Shown in pieces: positions 21,501 through 36,037 of a stretch of DNA of 45,004 nucleotides. The DNA comes from Gyrodactylus bullatarudis. Taxonomy: Eukaryota; Platyhelminthes; Monogenea; Gyrodactylidea; Gyrodactylidae. Location of the stretch: assembly GCA_012064415.1 (NCBI GenBank), contig SSNU01000345.1, forward strand, positions 1 through 45,004, written 5' to 3'. Below the pieces are notes generated by a model that made no database searches, was not told the DNA's origin, and saw nothing but the letters and a program-made list of their open reading frames with translations. Positions within the stretch are counted from its first letter, which is position 1; each line of letters begins with the position of its first letter. The translations under genes were made by a program, and so were the position numbers.

Positions 21501-24500
21501 TATTATTAGAATTTAGAGTTTAAAATAATAATTATTATAATACAACCATAGTAATTCAAAATTAGCGAATACTCCTGTTCATATTCAAAGAAAAAAAGAG
21601 GAATATTATACAGTAGTAGCAAAACTTGCAGATGCAGAAAAAAGACACAAGATATAAACATATTGTATGTCTAAAATATTGAAAAAACCCCTTTATACCT
21701 AACCTTACCTGTCTGATTGAATGTACATTTATAAAAAAGAGAAATTATGAAAACAAAAAGAAAATCAAGGTTACAGAGAAAGAGAGAACGGGTAGGAAAT
21801 GTCAGAGTCAAGAAAATAATGATGAATTCTCTCTTGTATATATTATATACACTTTTACAGACATTTCCTAAAATTACTACTGCATGTATGATCGGGTATT
21901 ATTTTTTATCTCTTCAGAAATATTATCTTACAAGATTCCGTAACAACTTTTTGGTAGAGATCGAAGAAGAGATGAATAAAAGATATTCTTGTGTCTCTCG
22001 AAAAAAAGAGAGAGACTTGTGTCGTTTGGCATAATCTAGACGCAGCATTTCCAATTAAAAGTGTATTCCTTCAGATGATATGAAAAAGTTCTAGGAATAA
22101 CTATCAATAAGCCATTTATTATTTCTCCTATGAAACCTGTTCATTTCATTTTAATTTTGAATGTTTGATATTCTCAATTCTTAATTGACGTGAAGAGGTA
22201 AAGGTCGCTCAACAACGAGAAAGAAGCAATTACCCCTGGTAGTTTACCAGATTGAGAACAGAAACGATATAAATTTGGTTCTCAAACCTAAAAAAGTCTG
22301 AGTATCAGAATGAACCAATGCATTTTAATACAGTATTCAAATTTTAAAGTTTGAAAAGACCCGGCAAAAAAACAAATTTTATCACTAATATATACGCTTA
22401 TTTTCTCTAACCTTCATTATGAGTTAAGACGGGTTTTTAATTAATTTATTATATCAAATATATTGAGGAATATAAAATTGTATCTTCAAATAAAGAACAT
22501 TTACCTTCAAGGCTACATTATAGCAAGAATCGTACTTCTTATTCGTTCAATGTAAATCAATCAACTTTATTTCTTATTATTCTACAAATTATTTACGATT
22601 AAAATTGTATTATTATTATTATTATTATTAATATGGTAGAGATTTGATATTATTTTTTGTAGGTTTGTACGCACCCAGAATAAGGTAGAAGGAATGAACG
22701 AATGTAAACAAATTCATGAACCAAATTCAAACCACAAAAAAGTATCTTTTATTAGTATTCGTATACTTGTTTGGTTATTTCTAGGTAGATTGTAGATTTG
22801 TTTATTATTAAAAAGTGTAAGATGATCCTGGACGTAAAAGGAGATCATCAAGAACTCTTTAGCAATATATTTCCTCAAACAACTTACAAATTTGGCAAAT
22901 TTCTTCTTAAACTTTTTGATCTTTTGTTCTGCTCTCTTCTTCTTCTTGACGTCCTCTTGATTGGTGATAAGATTCTTTGTTGAAAATGACACATTTTTCT
23001 TGAGGGAATGTCCATCATAGACACTTTCCGTATCTAAATCAATATTATTTTCATTCAATTACCTAGAGTTATATGTACAGTGCTCTGAAAGTGAAGAAAC
23101 AGTTGTTTCATTCATACTTCTTATCCAATAAAGACATTACATTTGTGTACGGGAGTGAACCCTTTTAAATTAAAATGTTTTTTTTTCACTTTGTGCAAGT
23201 ACGTTTTAAAAAAAAAGATGGATTTCAACAAACAAATAAATACAGAGTTGTATTACTGTTCTTTCCTTCAAAGTAGCCTGATTAAGGGTAATTTTTAAAA
23301 TTTTAATTATTCAAGTTTATTGGCAAATCCAAAAATGATCAAACTTTAGTTTATATATTTAAAGGGGGAGTAAATTTTTATTGAGATAGACAAATTATCG
23401 ATTGCTTCTTGAATCAATCTAACCACATGTAATTCAATAAACATTTTCATTTCTCTTGACCTTGGTATAAGCGTAGAAGACGAGTGGGGGTTGTTTTGAA
23501 AAAACGCATTTGAAATCAACAATAAGAGCTTTCCATGTACATTTTTAAATGTTACCCAGGTTGAATTGGGAGCAATTTATTTATCGAACAAAATAACACT
23601 GTAGTAGTAGGCGGAGGAGGAAACATATTTATATAATATGTATACGTTCTAGAGAATAAAACGAAAAATATTGAATCCAACAGCTATATTTGAATACTAT
23701 TTGCTCTGGTACTATTCATAATTTATAATGAGGAATTTTTATGAATTCAATTTGTTAAAATACATCCATAAATACCAAATAAAATCCCTAACATGAAATG
23801 GCATTCGTTATAGGTTTCATAACTTTCAAATGTGTATTAATGGAATTGAACTATAGTACAGCCTTTATACAGTTTATGTATTTACTTGTCTTAAGAAATC
23901 ATTTCAATGATTGATCATGTAAGCTTCATATCAAATAAAATTCTCCTCTCATAAGAAACGCTATTCACTCAGTAAAACCTCAAAGAAATTTCAATATTCA
24001 TCAAGAGAAAATACATACCGTAAATGCTATCAAAAGAATTTTGCATAATTCTCTTGGACTCTGTTACTGATAGGGCTTTTTCTTCAATTTTATCTTCGTA
24101 ATTCGGAGTCAATTTATCTGTGATCAGGTCAAGATCTTGATTAACACTTTTTACGCTTTCATCGTCGCTCGGACGCTCAAGTGTTGCCATCCGACATTGG
24201 TATCTGAATTTAAATAAAATTATATTTCTGCACATGTTTCTTCAGATAAAATATGTTCAAATTGAAAATATGTTTTTTTTCTCGCCAAAAGGTATCAACA
24301 AATTTTCTTTTTGTTATCTTGGATAAAGAGTAATTTACATTTCTCAACAATATAAAATAATTTCAGAGATTATAATGGCATTTCTTTCTATAAAGAAAGA
24401 TGTTGGGTTTTAAATTTTTGCCAAAAAAAATTATTACAGTAAAGTCTAATATTCGTAGAAAGTATTCCCATGAAAAGTTAGATTTGGATGTATTTTGATT

Positions 24501-27500
24501 AAATAAAACGAGACAACCCTATCGATTTCAGGAAGAGCTTTATTCTGATCTCTTCCATCTACGCTATCTATATGCTATGCTATCTCCTTGCTATGATTGC
24601 CACTTTTTAGCCTTTGATGGTGATATTATGCATTGAGATAGATAGAAGAGATATTTATAGGGAAGCTAAATTTCATTCTAGTAATGAAGCAAACCTCCTC
24701 TTTCTAACATGGATCACATGTAGAAGGAGTATTTTTTGTGCGTGTGTGTGTCTTTCTCGAAGGGAAATTTACTTTTCTAATGACTACAAAAACCGTTTAG
24801 ACATATAAATAGCATTGTCTTTTGAAGAATAAAAAAAGTGGACAACATGGATTTATGTTGCATTCTCCTCCATGTTCTCGTCAAGCAACTTGTAAAGATG
24901 AAACTTTAATCCTCTTGACTTTACCATGCTTTACAAAGTACATCCAAATAAGTAACTGTGGTAGTTAAAAAAGACCTTGATAATAGCTTCCTATGCTAAT
25001 AACTCTTGTGTTTAAACATTTGATTTCAAATCATATACGGAACGTGAACAACGCAAAAAGAAATGGTGATAAGTATTGTCTAAAATTTACACACACAAAG
25101 TCTTTAAATTACCAGTCCTCTGCAAGAAGGAAGAGGGAATGGTAGTACAGAATATTTGCATTACTTTTTCTTATCAAAATGAAGATTTCTGATTTTGTAC
25201 ATAATTTCTCTGAACTGTAAATCAATACTACTCTCTAGACTAAACAAACTTCAAATTAAACTTGAGACTAACCGTGAATTACCAAAAACTAAGATTACAA
25301 ATAATGGCATAGAACAAACCTGTCGATTAGAAGGGGATTCCTGACATCTGTAATTGAATTTCTACATAATACTTCTAAGCGTTCTTCATCTTCATCGTTG
25401 TTAATCTCTGATGCCAATGATCTACGTTTTATTGCGTCTACTGACAAAATGTTTGTCGGAAGTATTGTCTCATAACATGTACTTGTCTTATCAGATGAAT
25501 CTGAAAATATCAAAATATCATAAACAAGTTTTCTATAGAGAGAAATTTATATCTCAAGCATTTTAGATTTTACGTTTTCTAGCCAGGAAAAAATAAACAT
25601 GCGCACATTATTTGAAAATCTCCCAAAGTGCATTGAATATTTCATGCCCATTAAGTAGAATCAAATAAAAGAAAAATTGTTTAGAAGGTTACTTAAAATA
25701 GAGTTGAAATCACGTGGTTCTATCCTAAAGCCTGACAAAATAAAGATTTTTATTTGTCGTTTTTCATAGAAATTAAAACCGAATGGTATTATTTTTAAAA
25801 AGAAGTTGGGTTTCTTAAACATTTCCCTCCAGATAACACATGTTGTATCTTTTACATATTATTTTATAGAATCTTTTTTTTTCTATTAAAACAATTGTAC
25901 ATTGTTATTAATTGAGTTAATATTATTAATAAAAAGTTATTATGATCAGCCCTATAAACTCACTGAATTCGTTCAATTTCGAATTGGAAAAGTAGAGATA
26001 TAACTTTATATTGTCTTGCATATCTGTTGGAATGAATTTATTATGTAATTTATATTATTCATGATTTCTGTTGCTTACTTTCATTGACTTCATCAAAACT
26101 ATTTCGATCAAATTCTATCAAGTCATCCGTCTCTTGAACTGTATTGAAGAGGATTCTATGAATTGTAAGTAAGAATTAATCATTCATTTAAACATGATGG
26201 AAATAAAACTTACTTGCATATTCGTGTTCGTTTGGGGGGATCTTTCTGATAGAAATAGGCAATCAAGAGAATATCACCACAAATGGTCAAAGGTTTCCGG
26301 TCGAATATTAACAATAGGTTATCATTATTCTTTGCCAAATAGCTAAAAATTATATGAAATAGGAATTTTAAAAAATAAATTGGTAACTCTTAAGGAATTA
26401 CTTGACGTTTGTTGTATGGACCTGATCCATATTTGAACCGTAATGAAATTTATAGAAAACGTTGAAATCATAATCAGGCTCAGTGTCGGATGAGAGTTGA
26501 CAATTCCTTAGTTCTATCGCGTGAAGTTTTCTTGTTGCTTTATTAGTAAAACATTTCTTGCCGGGTGAAAATTTTATCATATACGAAGAAAATCTGAAAA
26601 TTATTTATTTTACAAAATTGCTAGAAAGATTCTTTATATTTTTGTGTATCTACTTATAAGTATATTTCTTATTTAAAATATATATTAAACTCAGTTTTTC
26701 ATAATAAAAACGAAAGCTTACCTCAGGAATACTATGGGAATTTCACATTCTGTCTCTTCACTTATGGAATAGATGCTTTGGACGAAGACCTGGCTGATAT
26801 CTCTAAAATATGAATAGTTAATTAGGGAATAGAGTTACTGCATTTATTTGGCGTTATAAAAAAATTATGTCAGAATAATGGATAATGTAACCACTATATA
26901 TAGAACTCTTTTGTAGAGCTCTTTGTTCAAGATCGAAAAAAAAATAAAATTCTAGCCTGATAATTTGCAATATTTAAATATTTAAAGAATCTATCTAAAA
27001 AAGTAGTATTAGACCATAAAAATCTCATATATTAGTCTAATTTACTCGAAATGGTTGAGAATAACATGCAAAAAGTTTCTTTAAATTTTGATGAGTAAAG
27101 ATAAAGGCGAATAAAATGGGGAGACAACAAAAAATTTTACTTTGTGACAGATGAAACGGAAACATCTTCATTATGCAAACTTTCATGAGTGATATTAGAG
27201 TGACAAGTTTGTTTTGCTTTTATTTCGCATCGACTCACAAATTTTCAAATTTTGTATAAACCAAGGATCTACACATAAATCATTCATATTTTATAATAGA
27301 AAAAAGGACAGAACATTTTAGGGAACTTACGAATTTCCAAAAGTTGCGTAGTAATGAGTAAGACAGAATAGGAGAACAATTAGTCTTGTGGCTGACTCTT
27401 GTCCAGCTGAATGCATCAAGATGACATGGGAACGATCCAGGGCTAGCCAATCATAAAAGGTTTCGGAGAAGTCTACGAAATGTTGTAGGTTTGGACGTTT

Positions 27501-30500
27501 TTTCAGGTCAAAGAAGCAATTAAGAACTTTATTGAATGGTCTCGTTAGATTTTCATCATCATCAAATGTGTTCAATAGCTGTATAATTAATAAATTAGAA
27601 TAACTACTTTCTAGTAAGCATACGAAAAGATTCACTCACAAATATCTGAGGATTGGATAATAGCCTGCAGATTTTATTCTTCACCTGAACAAGTCTTCGA
27701 CAATGAACTGAATATTCTGGTATCTCTCGTGTGTACGTTACTTCATTAAAGAATTTTGATTGGATAAAATACAAAATATTCGTTTTTCCAACTCACTGAA
27801 TAGTCTATTGGTAACTTTAATCAAGTGCAATTCTGTATTTATCCCAGACGATAGTGATTCATCCACCATGAAACTGAAAAGACAAAAATTTTGAACATTT
27901 GGTATATCCCACTATATTGATATTTAGTATGGGAAGGCGTAAGCAATGATGAATAATTTATAGAAATGTCTTTGCAGTGAAAATCGATGGAAAAAAATAC
28001 TATAGAATGAGTCATTAAGAAATTTTCGTCATCAAGTGTAATATGAGATCTTGTCTCAAATGGAAGAAATGCATTCTTTTAATTGAAAGTATTAATTATT
28101 ATTATTAGTAATCTTATGCTCAAGATTAATAGCAGATTACAACAGGTTTACATAAAAATGTGAACAGCAAGCTGAAAAACCAATAAAGGATAGAAATACG
28201 AGAAATTTTTAGGCAGATTAAGGTAGAAGTTTAATCTTCTAATTAAAAATTGATTGGATTACAACTATATTTTACGCATATCATTTCATTGATCAGGATT
28301 TATTATGAATATTCCAATTAACCCTTGGACTGAACAAGCGTAAAATCAATTTTCGAATAAAGTTTTCAAACCATATTTCCAGAATATAAGCACTTAAAAG
28401 GTTCAAAAAGTATTCAGAGAATTAAGAGACTTGGAAATTTTACAGATTCCCTTGTGGATGTATCAAAAGGCTTTTTTTCCTTTTTCGTGATCATTTCATT
28501 ATCATACATTTTCCAGACAAGAGAGATAAATTTTTATGTAGTTGTCAATGGATACTATGACCAAATATTTCCTATTCTTTTTATTAATAGAAAATTAAGT
28601 CCTCTGGTCATACTTTTTCAATGAATTCTGACTAGTATTTTATTCTGAAAATGTAAAGTACACCTATTGTCAGGCGTTAAGAGTGATACACATGCACTAT
28701 CATGCAAGAGTCTGAGTTGAAAAAATTTGTAATCAATACTCACTCCTGAGAGACTAATGGGCTGTGCTTTCCATCAAAAGTGTCGCTTCCTCCAATACTC
28801 GGGCTTGTTATGACCAGATTGCAATGGGCCTCAATGAGCTCTTCATTATTACTGAAGGACTTTGATTGATTAACCTGAAAGGATCATAATCATAAGTGAA
28901 TAAAGGTATTCCAAGAGTAAACGATAAATCAAACTCTGTATTGATAATCTCAAAAGGTACTATTACTAAAGATAAAATAGAGATTTTTTCTTTTCAACTA
29001 AGGTTGAAAGTTAATTAAAAACGTCACACTACACTGAGAGATGAAAAAATCTCTCTATTAAAGGCAAGAGATTTTGATCTTGATTTCTATTCTGTGCACA
29101 AGAGCATATAAATGGTAACAATAAAGAAGGAGACCTTATTTGATGAGAAAAAAGTACAAACTTTGCATCTAGCATTTAAGAAGTAATGTCTTTCAAAAGA
29201 GGGAAATCTACAATTTATTTTTCATCTTGTTTCTGGAATGATTATTTAGTTGTGTAATTTGTGAGAAATTAAACATCTTATTTGAGACAGACACATTCGT
29301 TCAAAATCAAATCCTGAATTATTTATTACAGTAATTATAATTTATCCATGACAAATATTTGATTACAGAAACTACTTTTTTTGATCTATGCATAATTTTT
29401 TTCTTGTTTAAATTGTGAGTATGCAATGCAACGTATCCCTCAATATGTTGCATTTGTGATTTGATTTTCAAATGATCTCAGCTCAACCATTGATTTTGGG
29501 TCAAAAGAGTCTTAAATGACGGAATTTCCACAAATTTACTACTCACAATAGGTTTTTTGAATGAGTTATCATTCTCATATTTATTTTTTATGGGAATTTG
29601 ATAAAATTGATCATCACAGTCCGATTGATAATGTCTCTGTAGCTTTTCATCATACGGGAAATAGTGGCAGTTTGAGTCAGTTGACTTTTGATCAAACTGC
29701 TCAGAGTTCAAATACATTGATCCCTCATTATTGGGGATTGAATTTTCCTCGTCATGATAATCTAAATCTAAACTATTTCCATGGTCACCTTGGAAATTTA
29801 ATTCTGTCTGGTTTTGGTGCATAAGTATCTCTGAATTAATTTGAGAGTCATTCATGGATATTGTGTCATCTTCATAGCTCATGTTAGAGGATTTTTCTTC
29901 AACCTAACGAAAACGAAATAAAGAATTTGCTCATGGATGATTATAGAAAGTAGAGAGAAGTTTCACTGTGATAGACAAGTAACCATGTTTGGTTATATCC
30001 TTCTATCATTTGTATAACGTATCCTTGAACATTTCATATATATTTCTTTCTACTGTTGACAATCAAAGTTTGTGTAAATATACAAATTTCATGTACTCAG
30101 AGTAAGTTAAACCAATAGGATTCGAAGTTGAATCAATTCATCATTTTGTATGTTTTAACGCAACGTATTTATGCGCTATTTGTTTTCATTTTTATTCTTA
30201 TTTTGACCAAAATATCAGTAGAAGGATAACTCGGGGTAAAAAAGAACAGGGCTTTGAAACGAGGAATCAATGCATAATATGCATTGCATATTGATTTCAA
30301 ATTTAAACTTTGATTCTAAAGAATCAATAAGAATACAGTTAATTATTCACATTGTACCAAGGTTTTAATTTAAAACTGTTGATAATTTTAGATCAAAATA
30401 AATGGTGGAAATATCAAAAAATTAATCAGTTTCGTCTTGATATGGTAAAACCTTGAAAAGAATTCTTCACTGCATGTGAAGTCAATAAAACTAGAAAACT

Positions 30501-32257
30501 ATAAAAAGAGAAATATAACTGCCACTCCTCTGACGCTAATTTCTAACTAGAGTGTAATATTTTCTCAAGATACTCTTCTCCCTTCAGTATTCTTGCTTTA
30601 TAAGCAATGCTTATACGTACGTTCCACTTGTTTGATGTAGCTCTGTAGAATACAGAAAAATAGGCACCTAAAAGAGGATATTAAAGGCAGAATAATACAC
30701 TTGACTAGAGAGAGAAAAGTGAAAACAGAAAAGTGTCCTCCAAAATTGATTCTAAGCCTTTTCCAGTGTGAAAGATGATGATGAATAAGAGTTGCTGAGT
30801 GTTGACGAAAATCTAGCGTTTCATTTCAAATTCAAGTCATTCAGAATTTACATGCAAGTTTATTTTTTTAAAAAACCAATGAGTCAGCATCATAAAAGTA
30901 CATTAAAAATTTTACAAGAAATATCAATACAATACTCAGGAATAATAGGGTTTTTACGAGGTAGCATTGGATTTTAGATTATCAGAATAACTCTGATATA
31001 CGAGGTACTAGGTTAATGTGTTATCTTTATTATTTATTCCGCATATTTTAGAAAAAAGTATAGATTCCGACTAAAAGATAAATCATGGATAAATTTAATC
31101 TTTTCATCGATATCTGACTAAAATATTCCTAAAAGATTAGCTAGCTTTACTGAGTACAAGACATCAACAAATACTGAGGCAAGAAAAATCTTATTTTCGT
31201 CTGATAAGAAACATCTTTTTGTATCAGAAAAGGAATCCAATTAAATTTTCCAAATCAAATGATAATTGATCGATTGCTTCTTCTCAGACTTTTAACATGT
31301 AAAAATTGATTGTAATAAGGATTTATGTTAAATTGAAGAAAAAAAATTTATTTTAGAGAAGGTGATAAGGGAAAGCTTAACGTAATAAAGGCTGATCAAA
31401 GTACAATGTTAAAGTGTAATATTGACATTTTTATTCACTATTACTCTGTTAGAATTTTTTAGTTTTTCGTTTAATGAATACCGGTATAGAAATGAATTAC
31501 TAGGAATAAACTGTAGAAATTTTCGATCCTGAGATAATTGTTAGCCATACAGTATGGACATATAATCTACACAGCCGATTACATTGAATACCAACTGTAA
31601 GAATCTTCGAGGCTAAAACAGATGCGAAGATGGCTAAGCATTTTGACAAATTACAAGAGTTGTATCATACTAAAGAGTTCTAATGAAGACGAAAAGCAAA
31701 CGTAAAACTATCAGGGTAATGGAAAGTATTTAATTTTCAAAGGGATGATGAGAAAATTTATCAGATTAAAAGATTGAAAATAATATCAACAGGCGACTTG
31801 AAAAGAGCAAACTGTTAAGTTAACTAAAAATTTGTTAAAATTAAACAAATTTTATAGACAGATTGTTTCCAACAAAAAGTACATAGCAAGTTTACCTTGA
31901 ATCGATTTAATTGTACATTACCAAAAAGTTTCAGATCTCTACCGACAAAATTCTCTTATTCAGTCATTTTTATGTTTATTTTCAGGTAACACCCGGAAAA
32001 ATAAAGAAGATAAAACTCACATCTGAGAATCGGCATTCAATCAGGACTGAATCATTGACACTTTCGTTCATCCAACTTTTGTGTTCATAACCAAAATCTT
32101 CAATTTCAACGTCGGCAATAACCGAGGGGTCCTCATAATCACTGGTTTCCCATTTAATTAAAATCTTTGGCTTAACATCATCTGATTTTGTCTGTGATTT
32201 ATTGGCATGTCGTGCTTCACTAATCAAGCTCATTCTAACTGATCTATTTTTCAGCAT
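8588..32257 (-). CDS. TNS: Tensin, long isoform (PTEN-like phosphatase fold, C2, SH2, PTB)
   Basis: Tensins link integrin tails and actin at focal adhesions. I joined 31 exons, all phases agreeing, into 2028 codons: 32257-32021, 29903-29547, 28874-28744, 27873-27797, 27740-27640, 27578-27331, 26802-26722, 26593-26402, 26342-26214, 26155-26079, 25500-25320, 24203-24019, 23033-22888, 19059-18891, 17715-17517, 17455-17095, 17019-16739, 16112-16081, 15049-14363, 14257-13955, 13734-13567, 13189-12930, 12780-12627, 12250-12155, 11706-11617, 11525-11310, 11254-11129, 9591-9428, 9353-9158, 9096-8772, 8705-8588. The PTP-like fold spans about 255-400 and its loop MHSAGQESATR (356-366) lacks the catalytic Cys. 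The C2 domain is about 415-545 (KPLTICGDILL). Then come about 1150 Ser/Asn-rich residues, SH2 about 1705-1816 (GSFLVRD, the phosphotyrosine Arg) and PTB about 1883-2025 (KLFFRRH, KLFGF). Cassette exons may be missing from the long introns. Confidence 0.9.
9592..11128 (-). other. Large intron inside the tensin SH2 domain
   Basis: This 1537-nt intron splits the SH2 domain between the FLVRD half and the LVRHYLIEG half. The open frames at 9634-9873, 10132-10350, 10573-10758 and 10830-11030 have no recognisable domains and look like chance frames. Confidence 0.6.
19060..22887 (-). other. Longest tensin intron (3.8 kb)
   Basis: No coding exon can be supported here on either strand. It holds a TAT/ATT microsatellite near 22608-22630, a CT-rich stretch near 19745-19767, and a 95-codon basic open frame at 21747-22034 (plus) with no family features. 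Skipping any unseen cassette exon of 3n length would not show in my phase check. Confidence 0.5.
22608..22630. repeat. Trinucleotide microsatellite (TAT)n
   Basis: Seven to eight uninterrupted TAT/ATT units lie in the long tensin intron. Confidence 0.9.
29904..32020 (-). other. First coding intron of tensin (2.1 kb)
   Basis: It lies between the 79-codon first exon (donor GTGAGT) and exon 2 (acceptor after a TTCGTTTTCGTTAG tract). Nothing else is recognisable: there is no supported exon, no transposon motif and no RNA gene that I can see. Confidence 0.5.
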
Positions 32258-35200
32258 TTTTGGAGAAAAAAATCGAAATTAAATTGTTTTCCTCGAATTG
32301 ACAAAACGAAAATATATAATCCTTGTAATTTCGAAAAAGGACAATAAATAAAATGAAAGAGTTTCTCTAAATAACTTCTAGACTGTTGATTTAATCTAAA
32401 AATTTTCAAGGAGGAACAAATTCATCTTTTGCAGCTGTTAGAGTCTATTCCCTTCACTCTGCTTATATACAATTTTCAGTTGAGCCTCAAAGTTTTATTG
32501 GCCTTCAAAGAATTAATATACATAACATGCTAAAGGAGAAGTATTATGGGGTGATGATAATTTTGTACTCATTTTTTTGTTTCATGTTAAAAAAATTCTA
32601 CAAAGAAAGAAAGGTGTATACAGTGCATGTATACAGAGAGATGGTAGATGTTTCAATTTTAAGTATCCTGAGTAATGTATATTCCTATATAAAGAGAAAC
32701 TTTGGATAACTCAACTATATTCCTACAGCTACTTCTCCATCTACTGTACTAATAAGTATAGAATACCATGAAAATGTATACTTTCTATATATATTAAAAA
32801 CTTGGTCAAATATTTACTATCCAATGTTGAGAGAAAAAAACAAAGTGTAGTTGGAGTTATTGCTAAAGTGTCCTAAGAAACCCTAAAAGTCTACTCTCTA
32901 ATTAATCTAATCCAAGGTGAGATATGTTACCTCTAGTGTTTCGTTGAAAAATTTTAGCTCTAATCGATTTTGTAATAAAATCTAAGAGAATTATTCAGAC
33001 AATCCAGACATTAATTAATGAATTCGATACAAGTAATTTAATGACGATCTCTTCAATCGCTGAGAAAATCGAATAGTTCAAGAATTCAATTTAATTCCGA
33101 TTTGGTATATTATTTTGATTTTCATCTGAAATCAGATCTTTAAATGTACCAAATTCGAGATCTCACCCGAACCATATACTCAAAAATATGGCAAGAACAA
33201 TATGGAATACTAAATGAGTCAATATAAATTCAATAAAAAATACTAAACTTTTCAATTACAAGCACAACACATGATATGAACTCAGATAAAGTGCGTATTT
33301 TATTATATCTCATCCAATTCTACCTTACCAAGTTATTTTCCAAAATCTCCAGGAGATCAAGATGAAAAAGTATTACGAATCAGATTGTTGTAATGATAAA
33401 GGCAAAGTTTATGCACATATAAAAGAAATTCCTCACATAAATCACATGAGAAGGGTATACAGCACTATGCAAAATGTTTATGGTGGAGACAGGGAATTGC
33501 TTCTAATCACCTTCTTCTTTCCCCCTTTTTAGAATGCATTTGTTATTGCTGATAAAAGAAATAATCTCATTCAGTAGTTCTATTTCTAATAAATATTCGA
33601 ATTGTTGTAAATGCATGATTGTTTTTAGGTCACTTGACTCATTTATTTTGATCAATCTTGAGATATCAGTTTAAACTCAAAATTCAAAGAACAATATACA
33701 CTTGGGCAAGCTATCTATTAGAGTCTTGATCAAAAAATCTGAATTTTATTTCGCTGAATGATATAAATATTATGTGAAATAAATATCTTGTTCAGTTATT
33801 AATTAATTGAAAATCAATAGATGAATACTATTATTCTATTCTAGTAATGATAATACTCGATCAACTACTATAAAGGAATTCATCTATTTGTTCAGTGGGT
33901 AAACTTATATCAATTATGTTCTCAAAGTAAAGGCGTATGTTATCCAAATGATAAAGAATGATTCATTCCACGAGAGAATATTATGTCCTTGTATAGACTG
34001 AGTAATTAATTAAAGGATAAGACTGACCCAAAATAATAGATTTTTACATTCATCGATGAAAAGCATTAATAATTCATAATTTTACAATGCAAGTGAATGA
34101 GAAAAATCTCAAGATGAAAATACACTCTTCTTGGTGAAAGGTTATCAGACCTTAGAATAACAACAAAAAGACCACAAGCATATTGTTATTTCTATATAAT
34201 GATTGACAACTTCACTCTCATAGCATAGAAAGTAATTCATAGGACTGGATTAATTTAATATCTCTCTCTTTCGAATGAGAGCTTGACAATAATTCTCTAG
34301 GAATAAAATGACCTTGAGCCTCTTATCGACTGGAGTTAATCCTTGTAAATTAATCAACATTGAAAACATCAAGAATTCAATCCAAAGTTTATTGTTGGGC
34401 TGAAATGAAACCAGAGGTTGTTTCATTATTAACTGGTTAGAGGATACAAAAAAACTGTTTATTCAGCCTTATTTTTGTTGTGTGCTAATTCAGGATTTTA
34501 TTTCGTTTTAAGAGTCAAAATTTCCCTTTTACAACGCAGTAGTACTGTATAAGATTTCTTGCCATTTGTACTAATAAAGTTCATTGAATAAATGGACATT
34601 TAGATAGGTTTCATCAACAAAAATTTATAAATAATCAAACTTTGCCCATAATTATCGATTATTTGACATTTTCAGGAACTTTTCCAGGAATATTATTCAT
34701 TTATGACATCCCTAATGATAATGTATTGTTGTAAGTAAAAAATCAGCCTAGAGATATCAGTTTCATGAATCATATCTCTGCAACTCAAAGGAAAAAGGGA
34801 AGTTGGTAAAAATCGATAAAAATTGATTCTATAGATGGGAATACGAATGTTGGAATTAAACATAAGCATTGTGTGGGTAGACTGTAGTGTGCTATACGTA
34901 CGAAATTAATAGTACTGCTGCAGTTGTTCATGACTCATAATATAATTATTCCTCAAGATGGATAACTAAATAATGTAAAATCTACAATAGTTTATCGTAC
35001 TGTAATAAGCCTGTAATCTAGCCTTTATATTATCATCACTTTAAACTTCCTTTTACGAATGACTCGGATTCAGAAAAAAAAATTAAAATATCCTTCCAAA
35101 TAGAAGAGAAACAGTCTTTTGAATCAATTTTAATATTAAATATTCGATCAATACATAAATGGGCAGAGAAGATTTAAAATACAATTTTTCCCTCAAGATC

Positions 35201-36037
35201 AAATCGTTCCTCTCAGACAAAGTCGTGTTCATAGACTAGATCAATAGAAATTAGATTCTGTTCAATATAAAGGTTTTAAATTTAAAAAACCACTGAATCC
35301 AATGAATCCCTTCTTCATCTGGCTTAGTATGGGTCTATTATAGAAAGAAATTATTGCAATAATTTAGCTATATCTGAGTTACTTTAATAGATTAAATTGA
35401 ACTTTGGTGCAACTACAGTATAGTTTAAAATCTCCAGGTCTGTAAGTCATATTCAAAACATTAACGGAAAAATATAAATGCAAAAATTATTTAGAAAAAT
35501 CTTTATGGATGCCTCACATGGTGAGAAATGAGAAAATTAATTGACGAGAACATAATTTTTATGATGTCACATTAATATATAATTATTCTTCAAGTTGATT
35601 TTATGATCATCAGTTGGATGGACACGGGAAATTTTACAGAGTGACAATATCGATCTCGGATTATTGGATAATCACAAAAGGCTATTGAATAATAAATTAG
35701 AACCTGAATAGGAAGAATTAAAGTTTAGATGAGGGTTTTGAGTGTAGCTTATGTTTGCATGAGTTTGAATGAGAAACAGAGCCATAAAGGAAACATCTTC
35801 CTGAAAGTAGATTTGAAAAATAATTTTCGTTTTTTTGAGTAGTAAGCATCTGTTTGAGGGAAAATCGATACATTTTTTTCTTTTTTATAGAAATGATCAA
35901 ATCAATTGTAAAAAAAGCAATGCAGCATCGGCAATTGTAAAATGGAAACGCATACAGTTTTACATAAATTATAAGATAGAAACAAGAGAAATAGAAAAAA
36001 AAACAAATTGAATACAAATAAAAACAAATTAACTCAC

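Noticed and set aside
21747..22034. 95-codon plus-strand basic frame in the longest tensin intron
   Set aside because: Composition is explained by AT-rich DNA; no domain and no promoter or splice context.
26079..26221. GC-AG intron between tensin exons 9 and 10
   Set aside because: A GCAAGT donor would also restore frame with a nearer acceptor, but the normal GT donor at 26213 with the acceptor before 26155 fits phase and gives a longer match, so the canonical model was kept.
29478..29546. Read-through of tensin exon 2 to a stop at 29478
   Set aside because: The frame stays open for 22 codons past a good GTGAGT donor, but splicing there fits the next exon in phase. An intron-retained short form is possible but unsupported.
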